Shown one piece after another: positions 48,101 to 59,644 of a stretch of 64,000 nt of DNA. Source of the DNA: Gaeumannomyces sp. JS-464 (taxonomy: Eukaryota; Ascomycota; Sordariomycetes; Magnaporthales; Magnaporthaceae); assembly GCA_002197995.1 (NCBI GenBank), contig NGZR01000002.1:5146001-5210000 (forward strand), written 5' to 3'. Under the pieces are notes generated by a model. The model saw only the letters and a program-made list of their open reading frames with translations, searched no databases and was not told the DNA's origin. The position numbers were made by a program, and so were the translations under genes. The stretch's first letter is position 1. The number at the start of each line of letters is the position of its first letter.

Positions 48101-48247
48101 ACAGGGGGTAGATCGGTAAACTCACTTTCTGGTTCTGCATGGATAGCAGCTGAGAGGTACACGGTTCCTCTTCCGGACCACTCGGAACTGCTCCTCAGGG
48201 GAGTGCCCTCCCGAAGAGGGCGTTGTTGACGGAGGCGTGGGGGTCAT
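45170..48247 (-). CDS. Zn(II)2Cys6 transcription factor with fungal-specific TF domain
   Basis: This is a fungal binuclear zinc-cluster regulator. Exons on the minus strand are 48247-48126, 47911-47909, 47834-46746, 46669-45435 and 45356-45170. The N-terminus gives SCYPCRTRKLKCDRSHPCSNCVKR, here split SCYPCRTRK / L / KCDRSHPCSNC, the six-cysteine cluster. The middle homology region (PF04082 type) shows YFNSMDNAVNIVHAPTFHQM, RMGYHRDAKWFPSITPFQAE and RRRTWALIRMCDIMFSLQV. The tail is Ser/Gly/Pro-rich and probably activating. Single-base shifts are needed near 47632 and 45765. The 3-nt exon is what restores the CX2CX6C spacing. No pathway is evident from the neighbours. Confidence 0.88.
47909..47911 (-). 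other. Probable 3-nt microexon of the zinc-cluster gene
   Basis: On the minus strand the three bases GCT follow the acceptor CTCTCTCCAG, with a GCTAAC branch site about 20 bases upstream, and precede a perfect GTAAGC donor. Exon 1 ends in phase 2 (AA) and exon 3 begins with G. Joined through GCT they read Lys-Leu-Lys-Cys, giving the standard CX2CX6C. Without GCT they read Lys-Lys-Cys, one residue short. Confidence 0.75.
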
Positions 48248-51200
48248 CGTGTGACGGGTTTATGAGCACAAAGCCCGAGGCGGGAGAAAGGGTTTGTCGA
48301 CAGGAGAGGGCGAAAATGAGTAATCGTGCCAGAGTTTACGAGAGAGTGGCAGATATTCTAGAGACCGGACTGTCTGCGCCTCGTTCTCATATAAGATTGG
48401 AGAACCCGCCACGTTGCCGCCTATGGGCACACCAGACCCCTGAGTGATTGGGTGCCAGCCTCTTGGCCAGTCACCGTAAGAATGCAGGCCTGGGTCACAC
48501 GTGCAGCCAGAGGCCCGCCTCTTCGAGCTGCGCGCCTCCCTGGCGTGGCTTTAGAGCTGACGGTTGCGGAGGTAGACCCAAGCTGCAGAAGCCACAAGGA
48601 AACCCCGCGGAGCTGCGGCCAGGGGTAGGGTAAGGAAGGCAGATCGACTCCTGTGGGGTAGCTGGAGACAGGGCGTCGTTGGATGCTTGCCCTGAGGCTT
48701 CTCGGCAGGCGTGATAAGGCGAGCTTCACCCGCGTCTGCCTGATCCACTGCGGGCGGTCCCAGGTCTGCTCCTCCTTGTTTGTCGGTCGCCACCAGCCAG
48801 CCTGAACCGCCGAGGCGACACCCACGCCGATCGATCTGACCGACAGGGCACAAGCAGCCTTCTCGTTGGCAGGCAACAGTTGCGCTGACTGCCACACCAG
48901 CGAGTGTGGATCGTCTTGCCAGCAATGAAATATCCCCACCTAGCCCTTCCGGACAGCGGTGATGGGGACTACAAGCCAAGGCACGGCCTGGGGCAAAACG
49001 TACGTCCTCTAGGGGAAGCACGGGCCAGAGTGCAGTGCGGCGCAACAGGAGCAGTGCCCGCCAGGAGCCTCGCGCGCGCGTTTCCTATGACCGACTCTTC
49101 GGCCCTCTCCACCAACCTTCCGCCACTGCGGGGCCCGGTGGCAAAGATGCGCTGTTCAAAGAGATGGCGGCAGCGCGATGCGCACGGGGTGTGGATGGTG
49201 GGGAACCAAGGCGGTGGTATTCTGCTGAGGAATGCTTGGATATCACAAAGAAGTCAGGGGAGAGATGATGTCTGCGCTTGACCAAGTCGTCCATGTTAGT
49301 CCTCGCCTCACGCCCGGGTTGGAGGGAGAGAGGGAAGGGAGAAGGCATCCTCGCTTGGGGCCGACGACAGGGGATAGGCTGCGCAACCCACCCGGGTCCC
49401 GGAGGCGACGTCGCGCACGAGAGACGGGTCAGTCGCGATTGGACTCACATATGCGGTAGCAGTTTCCGCGCGGTCGCTCAGGAAAGCAGGCGCGCGCAAA
49501 AAAGCGACTTGGGCAGTGAGTGGTTCCGCCGGCCAGGGACGTGAGAAATCGAAATCGGCGGTGCCGCCAGCCCACGAGCAAAAGGGTGACAGGGTGGGGA
49601 CCCCTGTTTGTCAGTTATGTTTGTGTTTGTCAGGACAAGGCCGAGGGAGCGACCCGGCTTGACGGTTGCGTCTCGAGGCTGCGCGACGGAGCAAGGGAGG
49701 AGGAGAAGGAGGAGGAGCAAGCAGAGATTCGGATTCCTAAGAATCGTCAAGCATCGCGTGAAGTTGGCGGCCTGCCCCGTTTGGGGGTGTTTGTCAGACG
49801 GTGGCTGGAGCAGCCTACCTCTCCAAGAACATGACATACATCGGTCCATCAAGTCACCCCGAGGTGCCCGGTACGGGTGGGCAGGGTCTGCGTCGGTCTT
49901 AAGCGGGATTAACAGCTGTGGTGGAACAGGCGCGAACCCCTGATCCCAACGCTGCGGGGTCGCAGCAGGCTGGCGGGGGGGCACGGGAAGTTAGCCACGA
50001 TCTGCCACCAGACCCTCGAAACTCGACTTTAGGCTGGCAATTTGGATTTCGTCATCGCTGGGATCTCGTGCGGCGGTCCGTCTTTCATCGTTTCATTGTT
50101 TCCAATGCCGGCTGCGCCACTTCGAGTCATCTACCAACACGGAATGCTCCTAACCAGCCTCGATACACTCATTAATCGTTCATCTCTTGATGCCACATAG
50201 ACCAAGCAACAAAGAAAAATTGCCAAATCTGGCTTGAGCCTTTGCTGCATCCATCTCAATCCAGTCCTCCAGGGTGTACCCTCTACATCTCAACTACCTC
50301 ACGGCACCAACCCTAAGTTGGCCTTGGTATTGCTCCCCTTCTCCTATTGGTTGCTGCTGCTGCAACCATGCATGCCCTGCGGCTGCCGGCGACGTCCGAA
50401 CGCATGCCATCCATGCGATCAGAGGAATCCTCATTTGGACTGCTCTCGAGTGCTAGTTGGGGGATTACCTATCCACATAGACCAAGCGGAAGAATCTACG
50501 TACCTAGTATAAGGAGGTGGTGATTACAGTACGTGCCTACCTACCTATATGATGCGGGTCTCGGCCTGCAGGCTCACGTTTACGAAATCCTACCCTCCAA
50601 CAACTGAGGAGCCCATCCCAGTTCTTGTGCGCGAGCTGGTCTGGTCGTCTTATGCGCTGATTAATCACCAAAGCAGGCAGCCCGGGTGACTCACGCATAG
50701 CGGGGAGTCCCACAGACACCTACCTAGATAGATTGGTCAACCAACATTGCAAGGGTACCTCCCTTGTTCCTTGCGACATTGAAAATCTACGTAGTTTGGA
50801 TATTTGGACTACCCGTATTAACGTAATGCTCGGGCCTGAGTCTTGAGTCGACTTATTTACACCGCGGCCTCCCAGATCAGTCCACACATTGGGACCTATA
50901 TACCTGGGCGGATACTCTATTCCGTTCATGTTCTCAATGGCAAGTTATATTCCGTTCATGTTCTCAATGGCAAGTTAGTAGCCAGGCACTTGTGATGATC
51001 GAGGCCTGAGTCTTCTCCATGGATACAGCCGTTGCCGACTTCTGATATCACCTTTACCTGTTCCTCCACGGCGTGCCTACCACTCCGGCCGATGCTACTA
51101 TTCCGACACAAAATCTAACATGAATCAACTTCCGTGTCTGTGCGTCCGCCTCCGAGTCCGGTCTCACTTTCGTGCAGAGCAGCTGCTCGACAGGCCCCCC

Positions 51201-51559
51201 AAACCACAATTATTGCGATTCCATAGGCTTATATAAGCCACGTCATGGCTCTGTTAATTCGCGTTCAAAATCGCCTTCTTGCCACATACCGCTTGAAATC
51301 CTCCACCTCCCACCTTCTCTCCTGCGGTAAGCACACACTGAGCGCGTGCCAGCAATGCCGTTAGGTATCCTCGGGAAGGGGTCTGCTGCGACTTGTGCGT
51401 CCGACGACCAGCCGAAAGTCCCCGAATTATGCCTGAACAAACCGGAGGAGTGATGGGGCTGGGAGGAGAGAGGTAGATGGAGGCTATATGAGCCCTCTCT
51501 GAGACGGCCTTCCCAAAATTTCGTTTCTTTGTAGGGGGCTTGGGTGGTGGTGGCGAGAA
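48248..51559. other. 3.3-kb stretch with no recognisable gene
   Basis: Upstream of the zinc-cluster regulator and downstream of the glutaredoxin. Open frames up to about 170 codons occur on both strands, but none shows a recognisable protein or consistent introns. A perfect 30-bp tandem duplication at 50918-50977 is listed separately. Long upstream DNA is common for fungal regulators. Confidence 0.5.
50918..50977. repeat. Perfect 30-bp tandem duplication
   Basis: The 30-base unit starting TATTCCGTTC and ending GGCAAGTTA occurs twice, head to tail, without a mismatch. It lies in AT-richer non-coding DNA. Confidence 0.95.
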
Positions 51560-52463
51560 CTATGGCGCGGCGACTGCGGCATCGGCGCTAGCTTTGGCGC
51601 TATAAGCCTTGAAGAAATCGGCGTCGTTTGCGATCTCTTCTTTAACCTGTAACCCCGGAGTCGTATCTTCGAGTTAGCATCTGCCACGTTAAGACGAGAT
51701 GTGAGGTTTAGCTGAATCCAACTTGGGGTCACTGTTGCCTTACAATGTCTAGACCTCCGACCAGCTCGCCGTCGACCCATAGTTGTGGGAAGGTAGGCCA
51801 GTCGGCGAATTCCTTCAAGCCTTGCCTGACCTCGTCGTCGGCTAGGATATTGAAGAACCCGTACTTGACCGAGTTCTCCCTCAGTATGGCGACTATCTGC
51901 CTTGAGAAGCCGCACTGCGGGGAGCTCGGCGTGCCCTTCATGAAGAGCATCACTGGCGCCGCCTTGACCAGGTCGCCCAGACGCTTGAACAGTTCCTCCT
52001 TCTGCTTCGCTGGATCTTGTGGTGTGTCCGCCGTGGTCACGGTAGCATCGCCATTTGCAGGGGCCGTCGTCGTGGCCTCGGCCGTGGCGCCGACGGGTGC
52101 CGCGGAGGAAGAGGAAGTGGTGCCGGCATGCGCCTCAATGGCGGCGCGGACTCGCTGAGCACTGTTGCCGCTGACGGACTCGAGCACCTTTCCGCCGCGC
52201 GACAGCACGACGAAGGGGACGGCGGTTACATCGTAGGTTTCGCTGACATCGCTGAGGTCCTCGGCGTCGAGCGCCACCCACGATGTCGCAGGCGGGTCCG
52301 CGATGGGGTATTCGGCAGCGAGGGTCTTGAGGACCGTGGCCATCTGGGCGCAAGGCGGCGCCCATGGAGCGTGGAAGTAAATGATCAGGAGGGTCGTGGG
52401 CGGCAGGGCGGCCAGGTGCGCCTCCCACTCCGGTACGCTTGTGATGTCTTTGATGGTAGACAT
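51560..52463 (-). CDS. Monothiol glutaredoxin, GRX3/GRX4 type
   Basis: These cytosolic/nuclear proteins bind a 2Fe-2S cluster with glutathione and act in iron sensing and iron-sulfur trafficking. Exon 1 is 52463-51744 and exon 2 is 51646-51560, giving 268 residues without a frame break. Residues 1-110 form a thioredoxin-like domain with WAPPC in place of the classical WCGPC. An Ala/Thr-rich linker follows. The glutaredoxin domain has the CGFS active site in SSPQCGFSRQIVAIL and the glutathione-binding WPTFPQLWVDGELVGG. There is one glutaredoxin domain, as in yeast GRX3/4. The start is ATG 52463; it is divergent from the CYSTM-like gene. Confidence 0.95.
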
Positions 52464-53966
52464 GGCTGTCGTCGTCGTTGCTCGGCGAAGGTGCACGGGT
52501 CGAGAGGAAAGAAGGAAAATGGAAAAGAAACAAAGCTAACGTCTCGTGAGTCGTGCGCGGCGTCACTACTAGGGCTGCGACGATAGGTACGCCAGGTGCC
52601 CCGCCAAACTTATAAATCATCAAGCCCCTCATTGGAGCTCATCCCGTCATTGGGGCGCGCAATGTGCCAATTGCGCCATTTTGCGATTGCACTGGCCCCC
52701 AGACACAAGCCACAGCTCAAACCTCTGTCCTAGGTGAGCGAGTGAAAGTGAACATTCAACCCATTCGAAACTTGATCGTTAAATAAGATAATCAACCTCC
52801 GTTGTCGGCGGGCGGCCTGGTCTGCGCTGCGATGCGACTTGGAGGCACAGACATTGCGCAGTTTTTTTTCTTGCCCTATCGCCTAGGCATATGATAGCAC
52901 ACTGTCTTCAAATGTTATGGCAAGTCTGCGCCTCGATTCGTGGGTCTGCATGCGAAAGTATCCCGTGACCTCTCCACGCCCGCGCCGGCCTTGTCGGTTC
53001 TTCGGCAACCTGGCCCACAATACCACCCCTGTGGCGGCACGCTGTGAGACTGCACAAGACGCCGAGCCACAGTGGTTTACGACACGTAGACGCCAAGTGC
53101 GCGGACGCACGTCCAAGCTCCCTCGCCCGATTCACAAGTCTTGCTTCCCAAGCAGCTGACAGCCCCTGTGTGGAGAAGACAGGCAGCTGTTATCAACTAG
53201 GCAGAGCCCATACTCGGTTAGCGGGCACGGGAAACGACCTGGTGCCAGCTGCTACGGGAGGGCCCAGAATTCGGTCGAGTCTAGAAACATGGATAGCCCT
53301 TTGGGTGAGGGCCCCCCGAGCTTCCTCCGCGCGTTGCTCATTTTAGGGGCCGCGTTGGCAGCACAGCCCACCCCCCCGTCCTCGTTGGGAATAGGAGGCA
53401 CATGTGCAATCCCGGAGGCGCCGAGTAGAGCTGCAGGTACGCCAGCCCGCTTTGCTTGCCTCTAGACCGCATTTGCAAGAAGGGTGCTTTGAGGGTGCGT
53501 CCGAACATGACAAGATTTTGCCATATCCATGTTCCACGGCAATTCGGGCTCAGCGCCAATGCCCAAAAGGAACTTCCTGTGATCCGTATTCTGTCCCCAC
53601 CTCTCCTATTGAGGAGCAGTGCCCATCCTCCCGGGCTGCAGAGCTGCCGTGTTGCGCGTTGCCTGGGTTGGTGTTGCTGACCTGGGGGTTCCAGATATTA
53701 CGACAGCAAATCCCACGCCATTTGGTCCGTCCTCAAACACTCTCGCCTCTTCGCCTCCCCCTTTTCTCCTTCTCTCATTTATTACTCGCTCCTTTCCTCC
53801 CCACGTCTGCCAAGCCGCGACGCATCGCATTCCGTCCGCAGAAATTTTGCACATTCAGCGCGACAGTCTCCTATTTTGCGGCCTCCAGAATCTGGGACCC
53901 ATTGTGCCAGATATCAACCATCAACAATAACAACAACAACAACACCACACCACAACCGTAATAATA
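52464..53966. promoter_or_regulatory. Divergent promoter region, glutaredoxin / CYSTM-like gene
   Basis: About 1.5 kb between divergent starts with no recognisable gene. The last 250 bases are CT- and then CAACAA-rich, typical of a fungal promoter and leader for the small gene starting at 53967. Confidence 0.45.
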
Positions 53967-54397
53967 ATGTCTGCCCAGCAGTACTACCAGAACGGCCCGC
54001 CGCCGCCGCAGGGTTATGGCAGCCCGCCGCCTCCCCAGGGCTACCCTTCGTACCCCCAGCAGGTATGTGATGCGACGCGATGTGTTGTGCGATCTGTGGC
54101 ATTTTTGCTGGCGCGTCCTTGTGCAGCCGCGTCCCAGACCTGAAAGCCACTAGTTGTCACTAACGCCCGAACTTCAAAATCTTGCAGTCCTACGGATCGC
54201 CGCCGCCGCCGGCCCAAGGTGGCTACTATCCTCCTCAACAGCCGCCGATGCAGTACCCTGCCCAGCAGGCGCCTCCTCCGCAGAAGGACGGCGGCGCTAA
54301 GAAGGGCTTCCTGGGCGGCATGCTTGCCTGCTGCGCATGCTGCGTCTGCTGCGACTGCATAGGAGACTGCTGCGAGTGCTGTCTCGAGTGCTGCTAG
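53967..54397 (+). CDS. Small Pro/Tyr/Gln-rich protein with a cysteine-rich C-terminus (CYSTM-like)
   Basis: Exons are 53967-54062 and 54188-54397, joined in phase 0 across a GTATGT...CAG intron with a CACTAAC branch site. The product has 101 residues. The first 70 consist of GYGSPPPPQGYPSYPQQ-like repeats, which are disordered. The last 25 have a dozen cysteines (MLACCACCVCCDCIGDCC) after a Gly-rich hydrophobic turn. CYSTM proteins are tail-anchored or palmitoylated at the membrane and are linked to stress responses in fungi and plants; this assignment is by composition and layout. No signal peptide is present. Confidence 0.82.
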
Positions 54398-55643
54398 ACG
54401 TCTCAACCCCCCAGGCCGGAGACTAGCGACGGTTCAGGCCCAATAATCGACGAGCACCAACAAGCTCTCGGGCATTGCCGCTAGCGGCGATTGCGCACCT
54501 ACACGGTGAAAAGGCGGTGGCTTTGCGCGGGCCGGTCAGATGCAGGATTGGGTCAGGAAGGCACGAACACGGAGTTGGATTGGGGTCCCTAGCTTATCCC
54601 CTGGTTCTATTCGTCTGCTACTTTCGATGGATGCTCGCCCTGGTCGGGAAAACAGAAAACAAAAAACAAACCCCCTCTCGGATCCTGTATTTTCTTTTTC
54701 TCTTCCGCACTTTTTGCCTTCCCTGCGGGCCCAGAACCTTCCTGTTCACTCAATGGGCTGCCTATTTCCTCATTCCGCTGTTTTCAACGAGGAGACCTAC
54801 ATAAATTTATTGTCTTTCCTTGTTTTCTCCTTCTCTCTTCGTCTAGCTCTTTTTCTCACATGGTCACCCGCTTCCCCAGCTCACGCTCCTTTTCCGCTCA
54901 CCGCGATCCCTTTCGGGGGGTTTCGCTGTACAGTCCAAATAGTACGCATCTGTCGCCCAACGTGTGGATTCTCTGATTTAGACTTAGTAGTCTCTTTGGT
55001 CTTGGGATATTTTGACGTCTCTGCATGCTCCTGTTCCGTACGTATTGATTCCTATGGGGATATATCCTGTGACTGCCGTGACTGAATGATGGAAACAATG
55101 CCTACCTGTTTCTCGGGTTCTGCTCACGTAACGGTGATGGTTCCCACCAGTTTTGCCTTCGGGGTCGGTCCTCTCTTTCGACGCTTTCGACGCCAATACG
55201 GGAGGGCTGTGCGAGCGGAATGAAGGAAAAAATGGAAGTTACCCGACATGACAGCCAGCTTGGTGCAGTTGGCGGCGCGGGTGCCCGGCTTGCCAGCGCC
55301 TGTGACGCCCAACTTCCAAGCCCCCCGAATTACGTATCGGGCGCCGCTTACCCCTGCCCCGCTTGTGGAATCGGGTGCCACAGCTCACCCAGCTCGCCAG
55401 CCAACGTGGCCCAGCCAGGCTCCAACTTGGACTGAACTGGTGCGCCTATCCTTTGTGCTTCTTCCTCGCACAATCTTCTCCCCGTTCAACTTCTCCCGTC
55501 CTCTGCGCTCGATCGACCCGGGGCCGCGACGCAAAGGTCCATCACCCTTTTCTGCCAGAGGCAGCTCTCTCCTTTCTCCATCACGAATACAGCCAGCGCC
55601 TGGTCCGAATAACCCGAGCAGCAGCCAGGCCCCACCAACCACA
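54398..55643. other. Intergenic region before ABP1
   Basis: No gene is seen. The stretch from about 54690 to 54880 is strongly pyrimidine-rich on the plus strand, as is 55440-55600, which is probably the ABP1 leader. Confidence 0.45.
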
Positions 55644-58241
55644 ATGTCGTCATTAAATCTCTCCATCAACGGGCCCTCGATCAAAAGCAGCTACAGCGGC
55701 GTCGTTAATGGGCCCGCGCTGTCCTCGAGCTCGCCGACACATGCCCAATGGGCACTCTTTTCGGTGCAGGCGCCGCTCGTGAACGCCTTCCAGGACAGCG
55801 GCTCCAAGGAGAGCGTGCTCAAGGTTGAGAGCACCGGCGGTGAGTGGTCAAGTCGGCCCAGGTCGTGGCACGTAGGGGGATGGTTGGCTCGCGCAGGACA
55901 CTACTGACAGCTGCCCCGTCTGGCCCCGCTACACAGAGGGAGAGCTCGAGGGGCTCATCGAGGACTTCAACGAGGGCCGCATCCAATTTGCCTTTGTCAA
56001 GGTCAAGGATCCCAACTCGGGGCTGCCCAAGAACGTCCTGATAGCATGGTGCGGCGGTGGTGTTCCCGAGCGGACCAAGGGCTATTTCACCAGCCACCTG
56101 GCCGCCGTTTCAAAGGTCCTGCACGGATACCACGTCCAGATAACCGCCCGCTCCGACGCCGACCTGGCCCCCGATTCTATCATCAAGAAGGTGGCCGACG
56201 CCTCTGGCGCCAAGTACAGCGCGGGCAGCTCCGCCCCGACCCCCTCTGCTGCCCCACCTGTCGCCAAGAAGCCCGTCTTCACTCCCACGGCCTCCAGCGG
56301 CTCCGGAGCCTTCAACCCCCTCGTCGCTGCCCGCCAAAGGAGGGACGAGAATGTCGACGAGGACGGATGGGGCGCCGATGCGCCCCCGGTCAGCCGGTCC
56401 GAGATCCAAAAGGTCGAATCTGCTTACAAGCCTACCAAAGTCAACATGGCGGAACTCGTGAAGCAGAAACAGGAACCGTCTCGCTTTAATGGCGCCGCCG
56501 CCGCGAGCCAAGAAGATCGCTCCGATGTGGTCAAGGGCGGCTACCAGCCCATCGGGAAGGTCGATATTAACGCCATCAGGGCCGCGGCCAAGAATCAACA
56601 TGACGACCGACCTGCGACGGTCAAGGGAGCCTACGAGCCCGTTGGCAAGGTCGATATCGCAGCGATCCGCGCCAGGGCTCAGAAGCCTGCCGGGGAAGAT
56701 GCGGACGAGAAGCCTAAGAGCCTCTCCGAGCGCACCGCGGCATTCACTCCCGCTCCTCAGTCCGAGAGATTAGTATCCTTGCCGAAGCCCAAGGTTGCCA
56801 ACAAGTTTGCCGGAGCCTCCTCGTTCACGGGCACAAAGGCCCCTATGCCTGGATCACTCGGGCTGGCCTCCTCAGCCGCTCCTACTCCGCCCCCGTCGGT
56901 GCCGCCAGCCGTACCTTTGCCGACCAGGGCGGCAAGACCCCAGCTCAGCTATGGGCCGAGAAGAAGGCCAAGCAAGGCATCATCAGCCCCAGCACAACCG
57001 GCACCACGCCTGCCGCCTCTTCTATTGCCGTGCAAAAGAGCGGTGGTGGTGAGGGGTGGAAGAGTGGATATCAGGGCAAGAGCTGGGGTACAGTGCAAAC
57101 CACCAACTTCGGGCGCGGCGGTGCAGCCGTCGTTGAGCAGAGGACGGGCGAAGACAACCAGCAGCAGCGCGAGCTGGAGCAAGAGCCGCCTCAGTCCGGC
57201 GGTATCTCGGCGCTTCGGGATCGGTTCAAGGAGGCGCCTGCTATGGGAGCTGCTGCTCCCGCTGCGCAGAGGATCCCTACAGGTGGAGACCGAAGCCTGG
57301 ATGAGCCTTCGCCGCCGCCACCGAACATGTCGACTCGCCCGTCTGTCCCATCTGGCGGATTTGCTCTCCCAGGACTTCCAACCCGTCCGCCGGCAGCCGA
57401 CAGGAGGAGGAAGTGGAGGAGCAGCAACCTCCACCCAGGTCCCCATCCCCGCCGCGTGTTGCCATTCCCGTTCCCCGTGTACCGGAGCCCGAGATCGAGC
57501 GGCCCGCTCCGGAACCAGCTATTCCGGCGCGCGAGATCGAGCGCTCCCTTGCCCAAGGAGGAGGAGCTCCAAGACGGGCGTGTTGACCACGCGAGGGCGG
57601 CGGCCACGGCGGTTGCGGAGGAGCAGTTTGGCCATGAGCAGGTTGCGGCCGGGCAAGCGGCATCTGGAGGCGGCAAGCGTGCCCTTATCCAGTACGACTA
57701 CGAAAAGGCCGAGGACAACGAGCTTGAGCTCAGGGAAGGCGAGTACGTCACCAACATTGAGATGGTGGACGAGGACTGGTGGATGGGTACCAACGCGAGG
57801 GGCGAGAGCGGCCTCTTCCCCAGTAACTACGTGGAGCTTGTCGAGGATCAAGACGACATCCATGGCTCTGCGGGGGTCCCGCCGCCTGTTCCCGCGGCAG
57901 AGCCGGCTAGGGCAGCCGCGCCACAGGCTCCTACTCCTGCCCCTGCAGCCCAGGCTCCTGCACCCGCTGCTGCGGCGGCAGGCCCAACGGCCACTGCTCT
58001 GTACGACTACGAAGCCGCGGAAGATAACGGTGCGTTCCCCTGGATACCTAACTCCGGCCTGTCGCCAGTGTACGTTGGTCTCTATTCTTGCTGACAATAT
58101 CTTTGCTTTGTATCAGAGCTGGGCTTCCCGGAAGGCGCGCAAATCACGGACTTGGAGTTCCCCGATGAGGATTGGTGGTTTGGTCACTTCAAGGGCAAGA
58201 GTGGCCTGTTCCCTGCCAACTATGTGGAGCTGAACAAGTGA
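55644..58241 (+). CDS. Actin-binding protein ABP1 (ADF-H plus two SH3 domains), several apparent frameshifts
   Basis: ABP1 binds F-actin at cortical patches and recruits endocytic partners. Exon 1 (55644-55839) and the start of exon 2 (from 55937) encode the ADF-homology domain, including FAFVKVKDPNSGLPKNVLIA and KGYFTSHLAAVSKVLHGYHV. Next come acidic-basic repeats such as AYEPVGKVDIAAIRAR and a Lys/Glu linker (LWAEKKAKQGII). A Pro-rich region follows. SH3 domain 1 contains ALIQYDYEKAEDNE and DEDWWMGTNARGESGLFPSN. SH3 domain 2 spans the last intron (58030-58116) and ends GLFPANYVELNK. Frame changes near 56870, 57400 and 57555 are needed. Two tandem SH3 domains differ from the single SH3 of yeast Abp1. 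Confidence 0.9.
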
Positions 58242-58727
58242 AATCCAGAAATCAGAGGCGTTCAAAAGTGAGAAATGGAGGTTTAGTGCTTCGCAACAAA
58301 CGCAATACGAGAGAGGGAGAGCCTGGAAAAGAACGGGTTCAGACGAATGCTTCCGCACGCCAAATGAACAAATTCGCCTTTTTAGGGGGTACTATAGTAT
58401 ATCTCCATCGCTACTGTTGATTGAATCTGTTGTGGTTGTTACTTTGCCATGTTCTATTTTCTTCTGCGCCCTTCAATACTCTACACAACTTATATGTGCC
58501 AAGGCCTCGTACGACCTTATCTCCCGCGGTGCACTGGCGTCAACTTGCAAAATCTCTCAAGTGAAATCTGGTTATTTTGGTCTCGAAACATTAATGTAAT
58601 GCAGGTAGGTATCAACAAGAAGTGAAAAAAGATAAAGAAAAAAAAGTAAATGTTGAGTGCACTCTAGTTGCTGTGAAAATGATCATGGTTTCATTAGGCC
58701 GAGCCAGTCGCGGAGCACGAGGGCCAT
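58242..58727. other. Convergent 3' region, ABP1 and secreted-protein gene
   Basis: These 486 bases are AT-rich and hold two converging 3' UTRs. No gene is seen. Confidence 0.5.
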
Positions 58728-59644
58728 TTAGCTGGTGTACTTGAGGCCGAAAGCCGTCATGGCATCGGTCCAGTAATTCTCCCGCTTCGTCCACTCCCTC
58801 TTGCTGGCCTCGTCGGTGGCCTGCGGAACGCCGACGCACTTGGTCACGTAGTTGAGCCATCCCTGCTTGGTCCCGGCGCGGATGCCGTCGCGGATGTCGG
58901 CCTGGCACTCGGTGGCCAGGAACCAGGCGCCCGTCTGGAAGTTGTAGTCGTTGGCCTGCACCAGCTTGAGGATCTGCGACTTCTGGTCGTCGGTCGGGGT
59001 CTCGCTGCCGCCCGTGATCTGGTTGACCTGCGTGGCCAGCGCGGGGATACTCTTGGCGAATTTGAGATTGTACTATTGTAAGGAACAACAAAAAATGAAT
59101 GTCAGTATGTGTGGCTGGGGAGGGAGGGTTGTGGTAGCAGAGTTTTCAGGGGAACCAGGCTCTACATACCGTGCCGCTTTGCATGTTGGAGGTGCCCTTG
59201 CCCTTGTCGCTAGACTCGACGGCGGGCTGCTTGTACCTCAGCGACGCGGACTCCATCGCGGTCAGGGAGATGACGGCGGCGATCTCCCAGTCTGCAGGGA
59301 TTTCGAGGTGTTAGTCATTATCAATACAGTGAGTTTGGGGCAAGATTAAGACGGCCAAGGAGGCAGGCGGCTGGTGTCGGGACACTGGACTCACAGTCGT
59401 AAATCTGGTATTGAGACATGGCCTCTATGAAGTAGGGCGCCGCCTCGGCAGCGGTCGTGCACTGCGGGTACTTGGCCAGGTCGCACGTCTTGGAATCCGG
59501 CATCGTGGCCTCGATGAGGTCGACGGCTTGCGGGCCCTTGTATCCCGCCGGTGAGCCGTCGGCACGGGGCCATAGCGCTGCGGTCGGGGCGGCAGAGGCA
59601 AGCCCGGCCAAGACCGAGGTTGTGAAGATCGCGGATGCAAGCAT
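58728..59644 (-). CDS. Secreted protein of unknown function, possibly lysozyme-like
   Basis: Exons on the minus strand are 59644-59395, 59291-59170 and 59072-58728, giving 238 residues with no frame break. The first 20 residues form a signal peptide (MLASAIFTTSVLAGLASAAP). The mature protein has few cysteines, conserved-looking blocks WEIAAVISLTAMESASLRYK and SNMQSGTYNLKFAKSIPALA, and later GAWFLATECQADIRDGIRAG. A glutamate followed by an aromatic-rich strand recalls fungal lysozyme-like or soluble-transglycosylase proteins, but this is only an impression. Its family seems to be common in ascomycetes. Function otherwise unknown. Confidence 0.75.
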
